DNA of 64,000 nt from JALELF01 sp964473455 (GTDB lineage: Bacteria > Bacillota_I > Bacilli_A > RF39 > UBA660), in the NCBI GenBank assembly GCA_964473455.1, contig CAYYQX010000001.1, positions 1-64,000 of the forward strand, written 5' to 3'. The notes beneath the pieces were generated by a model. It saw only the letters and a list, made by a program, of their open reading frames with translations. It did not search any database and had not been told where the DNA came from. Positions 36,717-45,895 of this stretch are shown in pieces (the stretch's first letter is position 1; each line of letters starts with the position of its first letter). The position numbers and the translations under genes were made by a program.

Positions 36717-37391
36717 CTAAACATATATTATTTCTACGCCTGCAAAACTAACTTTTCCAGTAATAGTTATCGTTTTTTTAGATATGACATCTCTTTTGTT
36801 TTTTTCATCTATTCCACCTAATGAAACATCTGCTTTATTTATTATTTTATATTCTTTTGGAATATAAAGTTCAACTCCAGAAAATGATATGTCCAAATTT
36901 ATCGTTAAATCTTTTTCAATCTTTGCGTTATCAAAATATACTTTCATTGCGCCAAATGAAGAATATAAGTTTACCTTTTTTAAGTTGTCACTATTGATAT
37001 ATTTAACACTTGAAGAAAATTTATTTTCAACATTAACTTCTTCATCATCTTCTTCGTTTATAACTCTTTCAAAGCCTCTGTGTTGATGACAAAAGTATCT
37101 TTTTTTAAACATAATTGAAAAGCCAATACTTAAAAATAAAGCAATTAATAATATAGGCATTGGAGAAAAATTTGTTATTTGAAGCTCACTCGCATAAATT
37201 GTGCCTAAAATTGCTAATGGCATAAAAATTCCAAAAAAATTTTTTCTAATTATGCCTCTAATAAACCAAGCTCCAGCAAAAACTGTAATTAATAATTTAA
37301 AAATGCTCATATTAATTAAATATCCCATTTGATTTAATAAAATCAATACCGCAATCATTATAAAAAACAATCCTAAAAATATTTTTTTCAT
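36717..37391 (-). CDS. LiaF/LiaI-like membrane protein
   Basis: A 224-residue protein with four short hydrophobic helices in the first 95 residues and a C-terminal soluble beta-rich domain (about 130-224). That domain has the LiaF/DUF2154 pattern (FSSSVKYINSDN, SFSGVELYIP, VSLGGIDEK, VSFAGVEIIYV). LiaF-type proteins control cell-envelope stress responses from the membrane. It is one base from the LytTR gene, so the pair is one regulatory unit in which the membrane protein probably restrains the regulator. Confidence 0.8.
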   Translation of the reverse strand: MKKIFLGLFFIMIAVLILLNQMGYLINMSIFKLLITVFAGAWFIRGIIRKNFFGIFMPLAILGTIYASELQITNFSPMPILLIALFLSIGFSIMFKKRYFCHQHRGFERVINEEDDEEVNVENKFSSSVKYINSDNLKKVNLYSSFGAMKVYFDNAKIEKDLTINLDISFSGVELYIPKEYKIINKADVSLGGIDEKNKRDVISKKTITITGKVSFAGVEIIYV

Positions 37392-37392
37392 T

Positions 37393-37830
37393 TTAATCCC
37401 CTCCTTTCATTTTTTGATCTAGATTTTTGAAATATCTTCTTGATACATATACTTGTTTGTGACTTTTTTTAAATTTTATTGTACTATATGAAGTAATATT
37501 TTTTTCAATTGAATACACTTCGTTAGTATTAATGATGGTTGATTTAGAAATACGAATAAAATTCTTTGGGAGTTTTTCTTCTAACTCATATAGTTTATAT
37601 TTTGCAAAGAAGATATCATTTATTGTGTGCGCTCTTATTTTTCCTTCATCTGTTTCAAAAAAAAGAATGTCGCCTAAGTTTATTTCATATTTTGTGGATC
37701 TTTTCCAAAAATCTAGCTTTATGTCTTCTAATAAAGAAATGTACTTCACTATTTTATCTGTTTTTGTTTTACACAAAATTATTATTTCATTTTCTTCTAA
37801 ATTTTTATCCTCTTCTATTCGTACTGCCAT
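37393..37830 (-). CDS. LytTR-family DNA-binding regulator
   Basis: A 145-residue protein. The C-terminal 100 residues are a LytTR domain: GDILFFETDEGKIRAHT, FAKYKLYELEEKLPKNFIRISKSTIINTN and VYVSRRYFKNL. There is no receiver domain, so it is not a classical response regulator; such short LytTR proteins usually pair with a membrane inhibitor, here the LiaF-like protein. A palindrome TTAAC-AG-GTTAA (37888-37899) lies upstream. Confidence 0.85.
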   Translation of the reverse strand: MAVRIEEDKNLEENEIIILCKTKTDKIVKYISLLEDIKLDFWKRSTKYEINLGDILFFETDEGKIRAHTINDIFFAKYKLYELEEKLPKNFIRISKSTIINTNEVYSIEKNITSYSTIKFKKSHKQVYVSRRYFKNLDQKMKGGD

Positions 37831-37927
37831 ACTTCTCTCCCATTCACCAAATTACACTGTTATTGTAAAAAAAGTTATCCTTTTATGTTAACAGGTTAAT
37901 TATTTAGTTTAAGTGGTAAATAAATCT

Positions 37928-37954
37928 AAAAAAGCCTGTGGTAAACACAAGCTT
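37928..37954 (-). terminator. Terminator after the DUF1307-like lipoprotein gene
   Basis: On the minus strand AAGCTTGTG-TTTAC-CACAGGCTT (one G-T pair) followed by TTTT. Confidence 0.7.
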
Positions 37955-37967
37955 ATATATTAAAATT

Positions 37968-38435
37968 TTACCTTCCTTCGCAAGTTACTCCAAGCTCTTC
38001 ATACATAGCAACTACGCCATCTACAGTTAACTGATTTTGATCGTTAACCGCTTCTTTAATCATGTCATCATCATTAGCTAATTTCTCTAAATCCATAACA
38101 TTATAATCAATAGTAGTAACAATCATTATTTGGTTATCTTTTTTTGTTATTACAGAGTCATATCCACCATAATTTTCTGTCATAATCGTGCTTATTTCTT
38201 CTGTATAGCTGTCAAAATAGTCTAAAATTTCAGTATCATCTGTTGTAATAATCTCTGTTGCCACTACTTTTGATACAATTTCTCCTTGATAATGAACTTT
38301 ATAAGATGTATTTAACACATATCCGGCTTCAGTATTTTCACCATTTAGTGAACAAGTTAGAATGGTTTCATTTGAACAAGCAGTAAGTAGAGTCATTCCT
38401 AATATTAGACAAACGGATAAAAGAATTTTTTTCAT
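37968..38435 (-). CDS. Lipoprotein, YehR/DUF1307-like
   Basis: A 155-residue protein with signal peptide and lipobox LLTAC (Cys about 20). The mature part starts with a TCSLNGENTEAGYVLNTSYKVHY strand pattern and has two further cysteines, one near the C-terminus (VTCEGR). It resembles YehR-type DUF1307 lipoproteins of Firmicutes and enterobacteria, whose role is unknown. It is its own unit, with a terminator behind it. Confidence 0.7.
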   Translation of the reverse strand: MKKILLSVCLILGMTLLTACSNETILTCSLNGENTEAGYVLNTSYKVHYQGEIVSKVVATEIITTDDTEILDYFDSYTEEISTIMTENYGGYDSVITKKDNQIMIVTTIDYNVMDLEKLANDDDMIKEAVNDQNQLTVDGVVAMYEELGVTCEGR

Positions 38436-38490
38436 TTTTCCTCCTTCAAAAAAATAAAATTTGTTCTAAGTACATTGTATCACAACCCAT

Positions 38491-38518
38491 TAAAAAAAGC
38501 TTAAATTTTATTAAGCTT
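38491..38518 (-). terminator. Terminator after pgsA
   Basis: AAGCTTAA and TTAAGCTT pair around a five-base loop (minus strand), followed by TTTTT. The TAA stop of pgsA begins the stem. Confidence 0.7.
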
Positions 38519-39092
38519 AATTCTTTTCATATATATTATAATACTTAACTCCAGATATAACAGATAAGACAGTTGCTAATAAAAGAACAACATCTGAAAT
38601 TCTTAAATTCCATAATTCAAAAGGCAAATTGTAAAACAAAGTTAATGTCACACCAATCATTAGTAAATATGATTTCACTTTAATCATTTTTTTTACAAAA
38701 ACTAACTTTGTTTGATCTTCTACTTTAATTTTATCAACAATAATATCTCTTATAATAATAACAAGCGGTAGTATTGGATGAATAAATCCATAAGAAGATA
38801 ATATTAATAAGGTTGAAAATACTAATATTCTATCTGCAACAGTATCTAATACTTCTCCTCTTTTTGTAACCATGTTTAGTTTTCTCGCCAAATGGCCATC
38901 TATAATATCGGTAATTGAAGCAACAAAAAATAGTGTCCCCGCAATTAAATACCTAATATCGATAACTAAGCTTTCATTTACAAACAATTTTGGCAAATCT
39001 ATTCCAGCTGAAGAAAACGGAAAAATTAGTATTATTATTATTAATATCGCTAAAACTATTCTAGATGAGGTAAGTTTAGTAGGTAAATTCAT
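38517..39092 (-). CDS. pgsA: CDP-diacylglycerol--glycerol-3-phosphate 3-phosphatidyltransferase
   Basis: About 191 residues with several transmembrane helices and a perfect CDP-alcohol phosphotransferase motif, D-x2-DG-x2-AR-x8-G-x3-D-x3-D, in DIIDGHLARKLN...RGEVLDTVAD. It makes phosphatidylglycerophosphate, the precursor of phosphatidylglycerol. A GTG at 39098 is in frame, but AAGGAG is spaced for the ATG at 39092. The start overlaps the rodZ-like gene, as in Bacillus (ymfM-pgsA). Confidence 0.92.
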   Translation of the reverse strand: MNLPTKLTSSRIVLAILIIIILIFPFSSAGIDLPKLFVNESLVIDIRYLIAGTLFFVASITDIIDGHLARKLNMVTKRGEVLDTVADRILVFSTLLILSSYGFIHPILPLVIIIRDIIVDKIKVEDQTKLVFVKKMIKVKSYLLMIGVTLTLFYNLPFELWNLRISDVVLLLATVLSVISGVKYYNIYEKN

Positions 39093-39571
39093 AAACACTC
39101 CTTCATATATGCGACTTCAATATTATTCTCATTTGCTTTTTTATTATTAGTAAATTGAACAATTATAAAAGCTATTATCATAATAAATACTATCATTATT
39201 AAGTAGACAAATCTTAATCTTTGAAAAGGTGCTTTATCTTTACTGCTTGTATATGGAGAAAAAATCTGTTTTTCTTCTTTAACAATTTCTTTTTTCTGTG
39301 CTTCTTTTATATCTTTTAAAGATATCTTGGAAGTATAGTCAAACAAAAATTCATTAAATTCGTCAACTAAATCATTATAGTCTAGGCCTAAATACTTCGC
39401 ATAATCTCTAATTAAATATTTCAAATCAAAAATATCTTTAAATGGTTCAACATTCCCACTTTCAAGATCTTCTATTTGACTTATTTTTAGCTTTAAATCT
39501 TCGGAGGCTTCTTCTTTAGAAACTCCCATTTCTTCTCTTGCTACCTTAAGCCTTTCGCCAATTTCTTTCAT
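39089..39571 (-). CDS. rodZ: RodZ-like HTH membrane protein
   Basis: A 160-residue protein: an N-terminal HTH_25 domain (IGERLKVAREEMGVSKEEAS), a basic linker, and one transmembrane helix at about 123-145, ending shortly after. RodZ links MreB filaments to the membrane. The extracellular domain of full RodZ is nearly absent here (about 15 residues), as in short Firmicutes forms. It lies just after rnpB and overlaps pgsA. Confidence 0.75.
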   Translation of the reverse strand: MKEIGERLKVAREEMGVSKEEASEDLKLKISQIEDLESGNVEPFKDIFDLKYLIRDYAKYLGLDYNDLVDEFNEFLFDYTSKISLKDIKEAQKKEIVKEEKQIFSPYTSSKDKAPFQRLRFVYLIMIVFIMIIAFIIVQFTNNKKANENNIEVAYMKECL

Positions 39572-39601
39572 ATTTCACCCTTTAATCAAATAAAAAAAAA
39601 T

Positions 39602-39940
39602 AATATCTTATAAGCCATGTTCTGTACTCATTAAATGAGTGACAAACATTTATCTATTACCTAAGTAATCCTATAGACAGTTCGTTTCCTATCTATTTGG
39701 TTCCCCTACCAATTTTGGGTTTCTCGCTCGTGGGGTTTATCGCGTTCCACTATTTTCATTTCTAAAAATTTCGTCTCTATGACACTTTATAGCTATAATC
39801 ATATCTAATAGACTTAGATTAATCGCTGCCGTTAGTAAAAACTACCAAGAGTTATTTTTTCCTCTTGCACGAACACTACAACCATCGCAGATTGTGCGAG
39901 CATGGACTTTCCTCTACGACACAAAGTTCGCAGCGTTTGT
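39602..39940 (-). ncRNA. rnpB: RNase P RNA, bacterial type B
   Basis: The minus strand shows the conserved 5' block GAGGAAAGTCCATGCTCGCAC, the GTTCGTGCAAGAGG segment, and the 3' hallmark ACAGAACATGGCTTAT. The size (about 340 nt) and the lack of type A loops fit the Firmicutes type B. It is the catalytic RNA for tRNA 5' maturation. It follows gpsB directly, the same order as in Bacillus, and accounts for the whole gene-free stretch between gpsB and rodZ. Ends are approximate. Confidence 0.93.
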
Positions 39941-39947
39941 CAAAATA

Positions 39948-40274
39948 TTATTCTTCTTTTCCGTAAATTATTTTTTCTAAATTTGAAAGTCTTCTTAATA
40001 CGTCTGAGCTACTCATATTGCTTTTAGAATCATTTGTAGCTAAATCTAATTTAATTCCTAGCTGCCTTATTTCTTGTTTTAATCTCAAGTTTTCATTTAA
40101 AAGATTTGCTTTTTCAGCTTCTAGATTGTTGACAAGCTTTTTCCAGTTCTCATAATCAGAGATAATTTCATCTAAAAATCTATCTACTTCTTGCATTCTA
40201 AAGCCACGAGTATCTATCTTAAATTCTTTTTCCAAAATATCTTTTGGAGTTAATAAAATTCCTTCTTGATACAT
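39948..40274 (-). CDS. gpsB: Cell division protein GpsB (DivIVA family)
   Basis: A 108-residue protein. The DivIVA-type lipid-binding N-terminus reads LTPKDILEKEFKIDTRGFRMQEVDRFLDEI, followed by a coiled coil (about 40-75) and a short C-terminal helix for oligomerisation. GpsB shuttles class A PBP between division and elongation. That PBP gene is divergent, two genes away. A TTG six codons upstream is in frame, but AAGGGG fits the ATG at 40274. Confidence 0.92.
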   Translation of the reverse strand: MYQEGILLTPKDILEKEFKIDTRGFRMQEVDRFLDEIISDYENWKKLVNNLEAEKANLLNENLRLKQEIRQLGIKLDLATNDSKSNMSSSDVLRRLSNLEKIIYGKEE

Positions 40275-40297
40275 ATTTAAGACCCCTTTCAAGATAG

Positions 40298-40326
40298 ATT
40301 ATACAATTATAAAAGCTCTTTGTCAA
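40298..40326 (-). promoter_or_regulatory. Consensus promoter of gpsB-rnpB
   Basis: On the minus strand TTGACA (plus 40321-40326), 17 bases, TATAAT (plus 40298-40303), both boxes perfect. The -35 lies beside an inverted TTGACAA (40338-40344) that faces recU. Confidence 0.8.
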
Positions 40327-40423
40327 TTAACTAGTTCTTGACAATTTTTTCTTTTTTAATAGTGTAAACAAGATAAAAGTAGAAAAAATAAAAAATATAT
40401 AGTATAATCTTTTTGGTGATGAT

Positions 40424-41008
40424 ATGAAGTATCCAAAAGGTATTAAAAACAGTTTTTCAAAAAATATATCATTTGCTAATAGAGGTATGTCTTTAGAATG
40501 TGATATAAATCTTTCTAATGATTACTATTTAAAAAATAATATCGCTGTTGTTTATAAAAAACCAACTCCAATTACTGTTAATGAAGTTGATTTTAAATCA
40601 AGGTGTGATGCGGTTATTACAAAAGCCCATTTTATTTTACCTTCAACTACTGATTATAACGGTATATATAAGGCAAAATATATTGACTTTGAAGCAAAGG
40701 AAACAAGTAGTTTAACTTCTTTTGCGCTAAGTAACATTCATAGCCATCAGCTAAAACATTTAGATATGATACATAAACACGGTGGGATTGGATTTATAAT
40801 TATTAGATTTACTAGACTGAATGAAACATATTTGATTACTATCGAAAAATTTAATAATTACTTTTTAAATAATGACAAAAAATCAATTCCTTATAAGTAT
40901 ATAAAAGAAAATGGCTGCTTGATTAAAGATAAATATAATCCTAGAGTTGATTATATAGAAATTGTTGATACAATATTAAAGGAGAATAAACATGAAGAAA
41001 ACATTTAA
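40424..41008 (+). CDS. recU: Holliday junction resolvase RecU
   Basis: A 194-residue resolvase of normal length. It has the RecU nuclease core: FKSRCDAVITKAHFI (acidic residue), YIDFEAKETSS (E-x-K of the PD-(D/E)XK fold) and HQLKHLDMIHKHGGIGFIIIRF. It resolves four-way junctions and modulates RecA. It overlaps the PBP gene by 17 bases, the same pairing as recU-ponA in Bacillus. Confidence 0.95.
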   Translation: MKYPKGIKNSFSKNISFANRGMSLECDINLSNDYYLKNNIAVVYKKPTPITVNEVDFKSRCDAVITKAHFILPSTTDYNGIYKAKYIDFEAKETSSLTSFALSNIHSHQLKHLDMIHKHGGIGFIIIRFTRLNETYLITIEKFNNYFLNNDKKSIPYKYIKENGCLIKDKYNPRVDYIEIVDTILKENKHEENI

Positions 41009-43826
41009 AAATATTTTAGAAAAAATAAAAGAATTTTTTAAAAAGAAACCAGCAAAGATAAAAAAAATACGCAAAGAAAAAATACATAAAGAAAAATTAC
41101 CAAAAGAAAAAAAAGCAAAAAAGCATTCTATCTTAAAGATTATTCTAATTGTTGTTTTTTCAATTGGGATTTTAAGTTTAATTGGAACGTCTTTATTTTT
41201 TGTCTGGATAGGAAAAACAGCCGGGGAATTTAATCCTGAAGCATTATATCAACAAGAAGCAACCATTTTGTATGATAAAGACGGAGAAATAATTGCCAAA
41301 CTTGGTGTTGAAAAAAGAGAAAATGTTTCTTATGATGAAGTTCCAGAGGTATTGATTAACGCTGTTGTTGCTACTGAAGACTCAAGATTCTTTTCACACA
41401 ACGGATTTGACCTTCCAAGATTTGTTAAAGCTAGTCTTGGTCAGTTTTTAGGACAAAGTAGCGCTGGTGGAGCTTCTACTATATCAATGCAACTTTCTAA
41501 AAATGTATATACAAGTACCAATGATTCTGGGTTTGAAGGTATAATTCGTAAGTTCAAAGACATTTATATGGCTATTTTTAAAATAGAAAAAAATTATACA
41601 AAACAAGAAATATTAGAATTTTATTTAAACTATAACTATTTAGGTGGAGAGTCTCGTGGTGGTGCTTACGGAGTTGAACAAGCTTGCCAAATTTATTTTG
41701 GAAAATCGGTTTCTGAAATCAACTTGTCTGAAGCTGCTTTAATTGCCGGATTGTTTCAATCTCCTGGCGCACTTGACCCTTTAAAATATCCTGAAAAAGC
41801 AACAGAAAGAAGAAGTACAGTCCTATATTTGATGCAACTACACGGTTATATTACAGCTGAAGAAAGAGAAATTGCTGAAGCTATTTCTGTTGAAAGTTTG
41901 TTGTCAAAAAATTATGAAACAAACTCTTATCAAGGGTTTATTGATACAGTAGTTGAAGAAGTAAAAGAAAAAACAGGCTTAGATCCTTACACAACAGCTA
42001 TGGAAATATACACTACTATGGATGCAAGTAAACAAGCCTATATTGATGCAATTATGAAAGGTGAAACTTACTCTTGGGAAAACGTTGCCGTTCAAGCTGG
42101 AGCTGTTGTCTTAAATAATGCAACAGGTGAAATTTTAGCTGTTGGTGCTAACAGAGATTTAGTAAGTCAAAAAGCTTATAACTATGCAACAATGATTAAA
42201 AGACAAATCGGTTCAACCGCAAAACCATTATATGACTACGGTCCTGCTATAGAGTATTATAACTACAGTACTTATACTTTATATGCTGATGAACCATATA
42301 GTTATACAAACGGTCCAAATATTAATAACTGGGACGGAGAGTTCCAAGGCTTAATTACAATGCGAACTGCTCTTGCTCAGTCAAGAAATATTCCTGCCCT
42401 TAAAACTTTTAAAGCAATTCCTAATAAGGATATTAAAACCTTTGCGACAAACCTTGGACTTAACCCCGAAATGGAAGGTGGTTATGTTCATGAAGCACAC
42501 GCAATAGGTGCCTATACTGGAGAAAGTCCCCTATCTGTTGCTGGGGCTTATGCTGCTTATGGCAATAAAGGAGTTTATAATACTCCTCATAGTTTCACTA
42601 AAGTAGTTTTTAGAACTTCTGGTGAGATTTATGAAAACAAAGTGGAATCAGTTAAGGTTATGGGTGAAGATACCGCCTATATGGTAACTAGCATCCTTTA
42701 TGAAGGTAGAAGCTTTGCTCTTGGGTATTGGTATCAAAACATTAATAAAGCTCAAATAGCTGCTAAGTCTGGTACAACTAACTATCCAGAAGCTCTTGTT
42801 AAGCAATATAACCTACCAGATACTACAATAAAAGATAAATGGCTTGTAACATATGATCCAACATACACTATCGCTCTTTGGTATGGATATGACCAATTAA
42901 ACAGTGAATATGCGGCAAATGGATATTACACTAGTATATATACAAGTGCTAACAAGGAATTAATGTATAAGATCGGTTTAGGAGTTTATGATGATTCGGC
43001 AAGATTTCAACAACCTGCTAATGTAAAATCTATTACTGTAGAAAGAGAAACAAATCCAGCTAAATTACCTAGTGAGTTCACTCCAGACAGTATGAAAGTT
43101 GTAGAATTGTTTAAAGAAGGTACCGAACCAGCTGAAGTTTCTAATAGATATTCCAAACTAAATAATGTTTCAAACGTAGCTAGCTCAATTAGCAGTAATA
43201 AAATCACCCTATCTTGGGACGCTATAGAAACACCTGACGCTATAAATGAAGAAAAAATACAAGCGTTTGTTAATTCTTTATTTACTGACAGTGCTTATGC
43301 TTCTGGCTATTTTAATTCAAGAATAATTTATAATGAATCTAGTATAGGTAAAGTTAGTTATAATGTTTATATAAAAAATGGTACTACACTAACACTACTA
43401 AAAAATACAGAAGAAACTAGTTATACTTATACAATTGAAGAAGAAAGTGACACAATTACTTTTGTTATCAAGACAGTTTATACTATATTTAAAGATAACA
43501 TTAGTGATGGAGCTACTTTAGAAGTTGATTTAGATGGTATAAATATTGTTTCAATAAGATTAACTAACGCTGCCACAATCAATTTAAGCATTGGCGGTAC
43601 TTATGAAAACAATAACCCTGTTACTGTTTTAGAAAATGGTACAAATAAAACAACTGATGCGACTGTTTTAAAAACAATTAAGGATAAAGATAACAATGTG
43701 GTTTCAGCAGTTACTACCAGCGCTGCAAACATATTTACTATTACCTACATTGTAACTTATGAAGATAGTGAAGAAGTTGTTCACAACAAAACTCTTACTC
43801 AAACAGTTAATGTAAGTTCAGAATAA
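40992..43826 (+). CDS. ponA: Penicillin-binding protein 1A/1B (class A)
   Basis: A 944-residue bifunctional peptidoglycan synthase. It has a very lysine-rich cytoplasmic tail (about 1-48), one membrane helix (about 50-75), a GT51 glycosyltransferase with catalytic Glu in VATEDSRFFSHNG, and a transpeptidase with SxxK in IGSTAKP, SRN and KSGTTNYP. After about residue 680 comes a fibronectin-III-like and beta-rich tail of some 260 residues that is not needed for catalysis. AAAGGAG precedes the ATG. Confidence 0.95.
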   Translation: MKKTFKNILEKIKEFFKKKPAKIKKIRKEKIHKEKLPKEKKAKKHSILKIILIVVFSIGILSLIGTSLFFVWIGKTAGEFNPEALYQQEATILYDKDGEIIAKLGVEKRENVSYDEVPEVLINAVVATEDSRFFSHNGFDLPRFVKASLGQFLGQSSAGGASTISMQLSKNVYTSTNDSGFEGIIRKFKDIYMAIFKIEKNYTKQEILEFYLNYNYLGGESRGGAYGVEQACQIYFGKSVSEINLSEAALIAGLFQSPGALDPLKYPEKATERRSTVLYLMQLHGYITAEEREIAEAISVESLLSKNYETNSYQGFIDTVVEEVKEKTGLDPYTTAMEIYTTMDASKQAYIDAIMKGETYSWENVAVQAGAVVLNNATGEILAVGANRDLVSQKAYNYATMIKRQIGSTAKPLYDYGPAIEYYNYSTYTLYADEPYSYTNGPNINNWDGEFQGLITMRTALAQSRNIPALKTFKAIPNKDIKTFATNLGLNPEMEGGYVHEAHAIGAYTGESPLSVAGAYAAYGNKGVYNTPHSFTKVVFRTSGEIYENKVESVKVMGEDTAYMVTSILYEGRSFALGYWYQNINKAQIAAKSGTTNYPEALVKQYNLPDTTIKDKWLVTYDPTYTIALWYGYDQLNSEYAANGYYTSIYTSANKELMYKIGLGVYDDSARFQQPANVKSITVERETNPAKLPSEFTPDSMKVVELFKEGTEPAEVSNRYSKLNNVSNVASSISSNKITLSWDAIETPDAINEEKIQAFVNSLFTDSAYASGYFNSRIIYNESSIGKVSYNVYIKNGTTLTLLKNTEETSYTYTIEEESDTITFVIKTVYTIFKDNISDGATLEVDLDGINIVSIRLTNAATINLSIGGTYENNNPVTVLENGTNKTTDATVLKTIKDKDNNVVSAVTTSAANIFTITYIVTYEDSEEVVHNKTLTQTVNVSSE

Positions 43827-43841
43827 ATCTGAACTTTTTTT
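43815..43841 (+). terminator. Terminator of the recU-PBP operon
   Basis: AGTTCAGA (43815-43822) and TCTGAACT (43828-43835), then T. The TAA stop codon (43824-43826) is in the loop. Confidence 0.8.
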
Positions 43842-43866
43842 ATAAAAAAATAGCTCTTCGCTATTT
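43842..43866 (-). terminator. Terminator of the lspA-rlu-rhomboid operon
   Basis: On the minus strand AAATAGC-GAAGA-GCTATTT followed by T. The rhomboid gene's TAG stop lies in the stem. Confidence 0.75.
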
Positions 43867-45006
43867 AAATATTAATATTATCAGAAACACTATATATATA
43901 ATGCTCATTATAATTCCATTTATTTTTTCTTGCTTACTTGTTTTATTTAAGACTCCTAACGCCATTGCAATTAAAAAACCACCTATTAATCCACCAACAT
44001 GAGCAGCGTTGTCAATACCGGGCATTAAGAAACCATATACTAAATTAATTAAAATTAGTGGTATAATTTGGTTTTTAAGAGCCGTTCCTAAATATACTCT
44101 ATAATGATATCCAAAATATAATAGTGCGCCTAGTAGCCCAAATATTGCCCCTGATGCGCCTGCCGATATAGAAGTTGAGAAAACAAGTGACAATAAACCA
44201 GCTGAAATGATGCTAAATAAATATATTCCAATGTATTTTATTTTTCCATAATAGCTTTCTATTTGTGAACCTATTATATATATGCCATAACAGTTAAATA
44301 ATAGATGTAAAAAACCAATATGTAAAAAAGCTGAAGTAAATATTCGATAATAATCTCCATATAAAACTAACGGTTTATAATTTGCTCCAAATTTCAATAA
44401 AGTTAAAACGTCATCACTTCCATCTCCTAAAATATACATTAGGATAAATATTAATATGTTTATACCTATAAGGGCAAATGTTAATACTGGCTTTTTAAGT
44501 TTAAATGTTTGCTCTACTACTTTGTTTTCTTTTTCATTTTTTATGTTTAAATCTTTTGTAATTTTCATAAATAAATTCATTCCTTTTTCTTTAAACTTTG
44601 TCTTTTCTGTAATCTGTGGAAACACTTCTATTATAAAAGGATATTTATTAAGATCACTTATTTTTTTAATGTAGGCTAATGCCATATTTTTATTAGTGTT
44701 TTTTATATTAACACTCTCTCCTACATTTAAGAATATATTTAATGTGTTCATATGTAATATGAGAGTTTTTTGTTTTATTTTTTTTAGAATCTTTGTGGTT
44801 TTAAACTGATCAAAATTTAGTTGTTCATCATTATGAATATAGTTTGTAACTATTCTAACGATTTGATAATTACTATTTAGTTTTTCTAACCATATTTCAT
44901 CTTTTGCGCCGTGTAGGACAATTGGATTATATCCTTCTTCTGTCACAAAATAATGAAGTAGCTTTAAAACTATTTCATCAGTTTTTTTACCAAGTTCATT
45001 AACCAT
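43861..45006 (-). CDS. Rhomboid family intramembrane serine protease
   Basis: A 381-residue protein. The N-terminal 170 residues are a soluble cytoplasmic domain, followed by six to seven helices. Catalytic Ser is in SAGASGAIFGLLGAL, and the paired His in NAAHVGGLIGGF. The layout matches GluP/YqgP of Bacillus, which cleaves membrane proteins such as magnesium transporters and quality-control targets. It is the last gene of a lspA-rlu-rhomboid unit. Confidence 0.9.
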   Translation of the reverse strand: MVNELGKKTDEIVLKLLHYFVTEEGYNPIVLHGAKDEIWLEKLNSNYQIVRIVTNYIHNDEQLNFDQFKTTKILKKIKQKTLILHMNTLNIFLNVGESVNIKNTNKNMALAYIKKISDLNKYPFIIEVFPQITEKTKFKEKGMNLFMKITKDLNIKNEKENKVVEQTFKLKKPVLTFALIGINILIFILMYILGDGSDDVLTLLKFGANYKPLVLYGDYYRIFTSAFLHIGFLHLLFNCYGIYIIGSQIESYYGKIKYIGIYLFSIISAGLLSLVFSTSISAGASGAIFGLLGALLYFGYHYRVYLGTALKNQIIPLILINLVYGFLMPGIDNAAHVGGLIGGFLIAMALGVLNKTSKQEKINGIIMSIIYIVFLIILIFK

Positions 45007-45016
45007 GTTTCCTCCT

Positions 45017-45895
45017 TTATTTGTTAAATTGATTTAAGATGTTCATAAAGCTCTCTGGAAGTTCACTAGAAAACTCCATATATTTTCCTGTTGTTGGATG
45101 AATAAAGCCTATTTCTTTGGCATGTAATAATTGTCCTGTATTATCTATTATATCTCCATATACTGGGTCATTAATAATAGGATGCTTAATGTATTTCATA
45201 TGAACTCTGATTTGATGAGTTCTTCCTGTTTCTAGATTCACTTCAATTAGTGTTGCATTTTTGTATCTATCAATGACTTTAAAATGAGTTACTGCTTGCT
45301 TTCCTTTGGCATTAACATTCATTTGTTTTCTTTCTTTTTCATCTCTGCCTATTGGAGCATCAATAGTTCCACTATCCTCATTTATTACTCCTTTTACCAA
45401 AGCAATATATTTTCTGTGTGTTGTTTTGTTTTTTAGTTGGTTTGCAAGATGTTCATGAGCTTTATTGTTTTTGGCAATCATTAAAAGGCCTGTTGTATAA
45501 GCATCAATCCTATGAACTATTCCTGGCCTAAAGTCTCCTCCAATATCACTCAAATCAGAATAATACTTTAAACCATTTACAAGAGTATTAGTTGTATTGC
45601 CACACCCTGGATGAACTACTAATCCATTAGGTTTGTTTAAAACAATAACATCGTTATCTTCATAAATTATGTCTAAATTCATTTTAACGGCTTCAACATC
45701 TAAATTCTTTTCTTCATACTTTTCATATGTTATAAGATCGTTTTGTTTTAGCTGATAACTGCTTTTTATTGTTTTATCATTAACTTTCACTTTGCCTTCT
45801 TCAATCATACTTTGTATTCTACTTCTTGAAATGCTTAATTTTTCTGATAAAAAAGCATCTAGTCTAACATTTTCAACTTCACTTATTATTTCCAT
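45017..45895 (-). CDS. rluD: Pseudouridine synthase, RluD type
   Basis: A 292-residue protein: S4 RNA-binding domain (about 10-65) and a catalytic core with the active-site Asp in RPGIVHRIDAYTTGLLMIAK, then GRTHQIRVHMKYIKHPI. It modifies 23S rRNA or a similar RNA; the exact site is not shown. An in-frame TTG lies four codons upstream, but GGAGG fits the ATG at 45895. It overlaps lspA by 17 bases. Confidence 0.9.
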   Translation of the reverse strand: MEIISEVENVRLDAFLSEKLSISRSRIQSMIEEGKVKVNDKTIKSSYQLKQNDLITYEKYEEKNLDVEAVKMNLDIIYEDNDVIVLNKPNGLVVHPGCGNTTNTLVNGLKYYSDLSDIGGDFRPGIVHRIDAYTTGLLMIAKNNKAHEHLANQLKNKTTHRKYIALVKGVINEDSGTIDAPIGRDEKERKQMNVNAKGKQAVTHFKVIDRYKNATLIEVNLETGRTHQIRVHMKYIKHPIINDPVYGDIIDNTGQLLHAKEIGFIHPTTGKYMEFSSELPESFMNILNQFNK

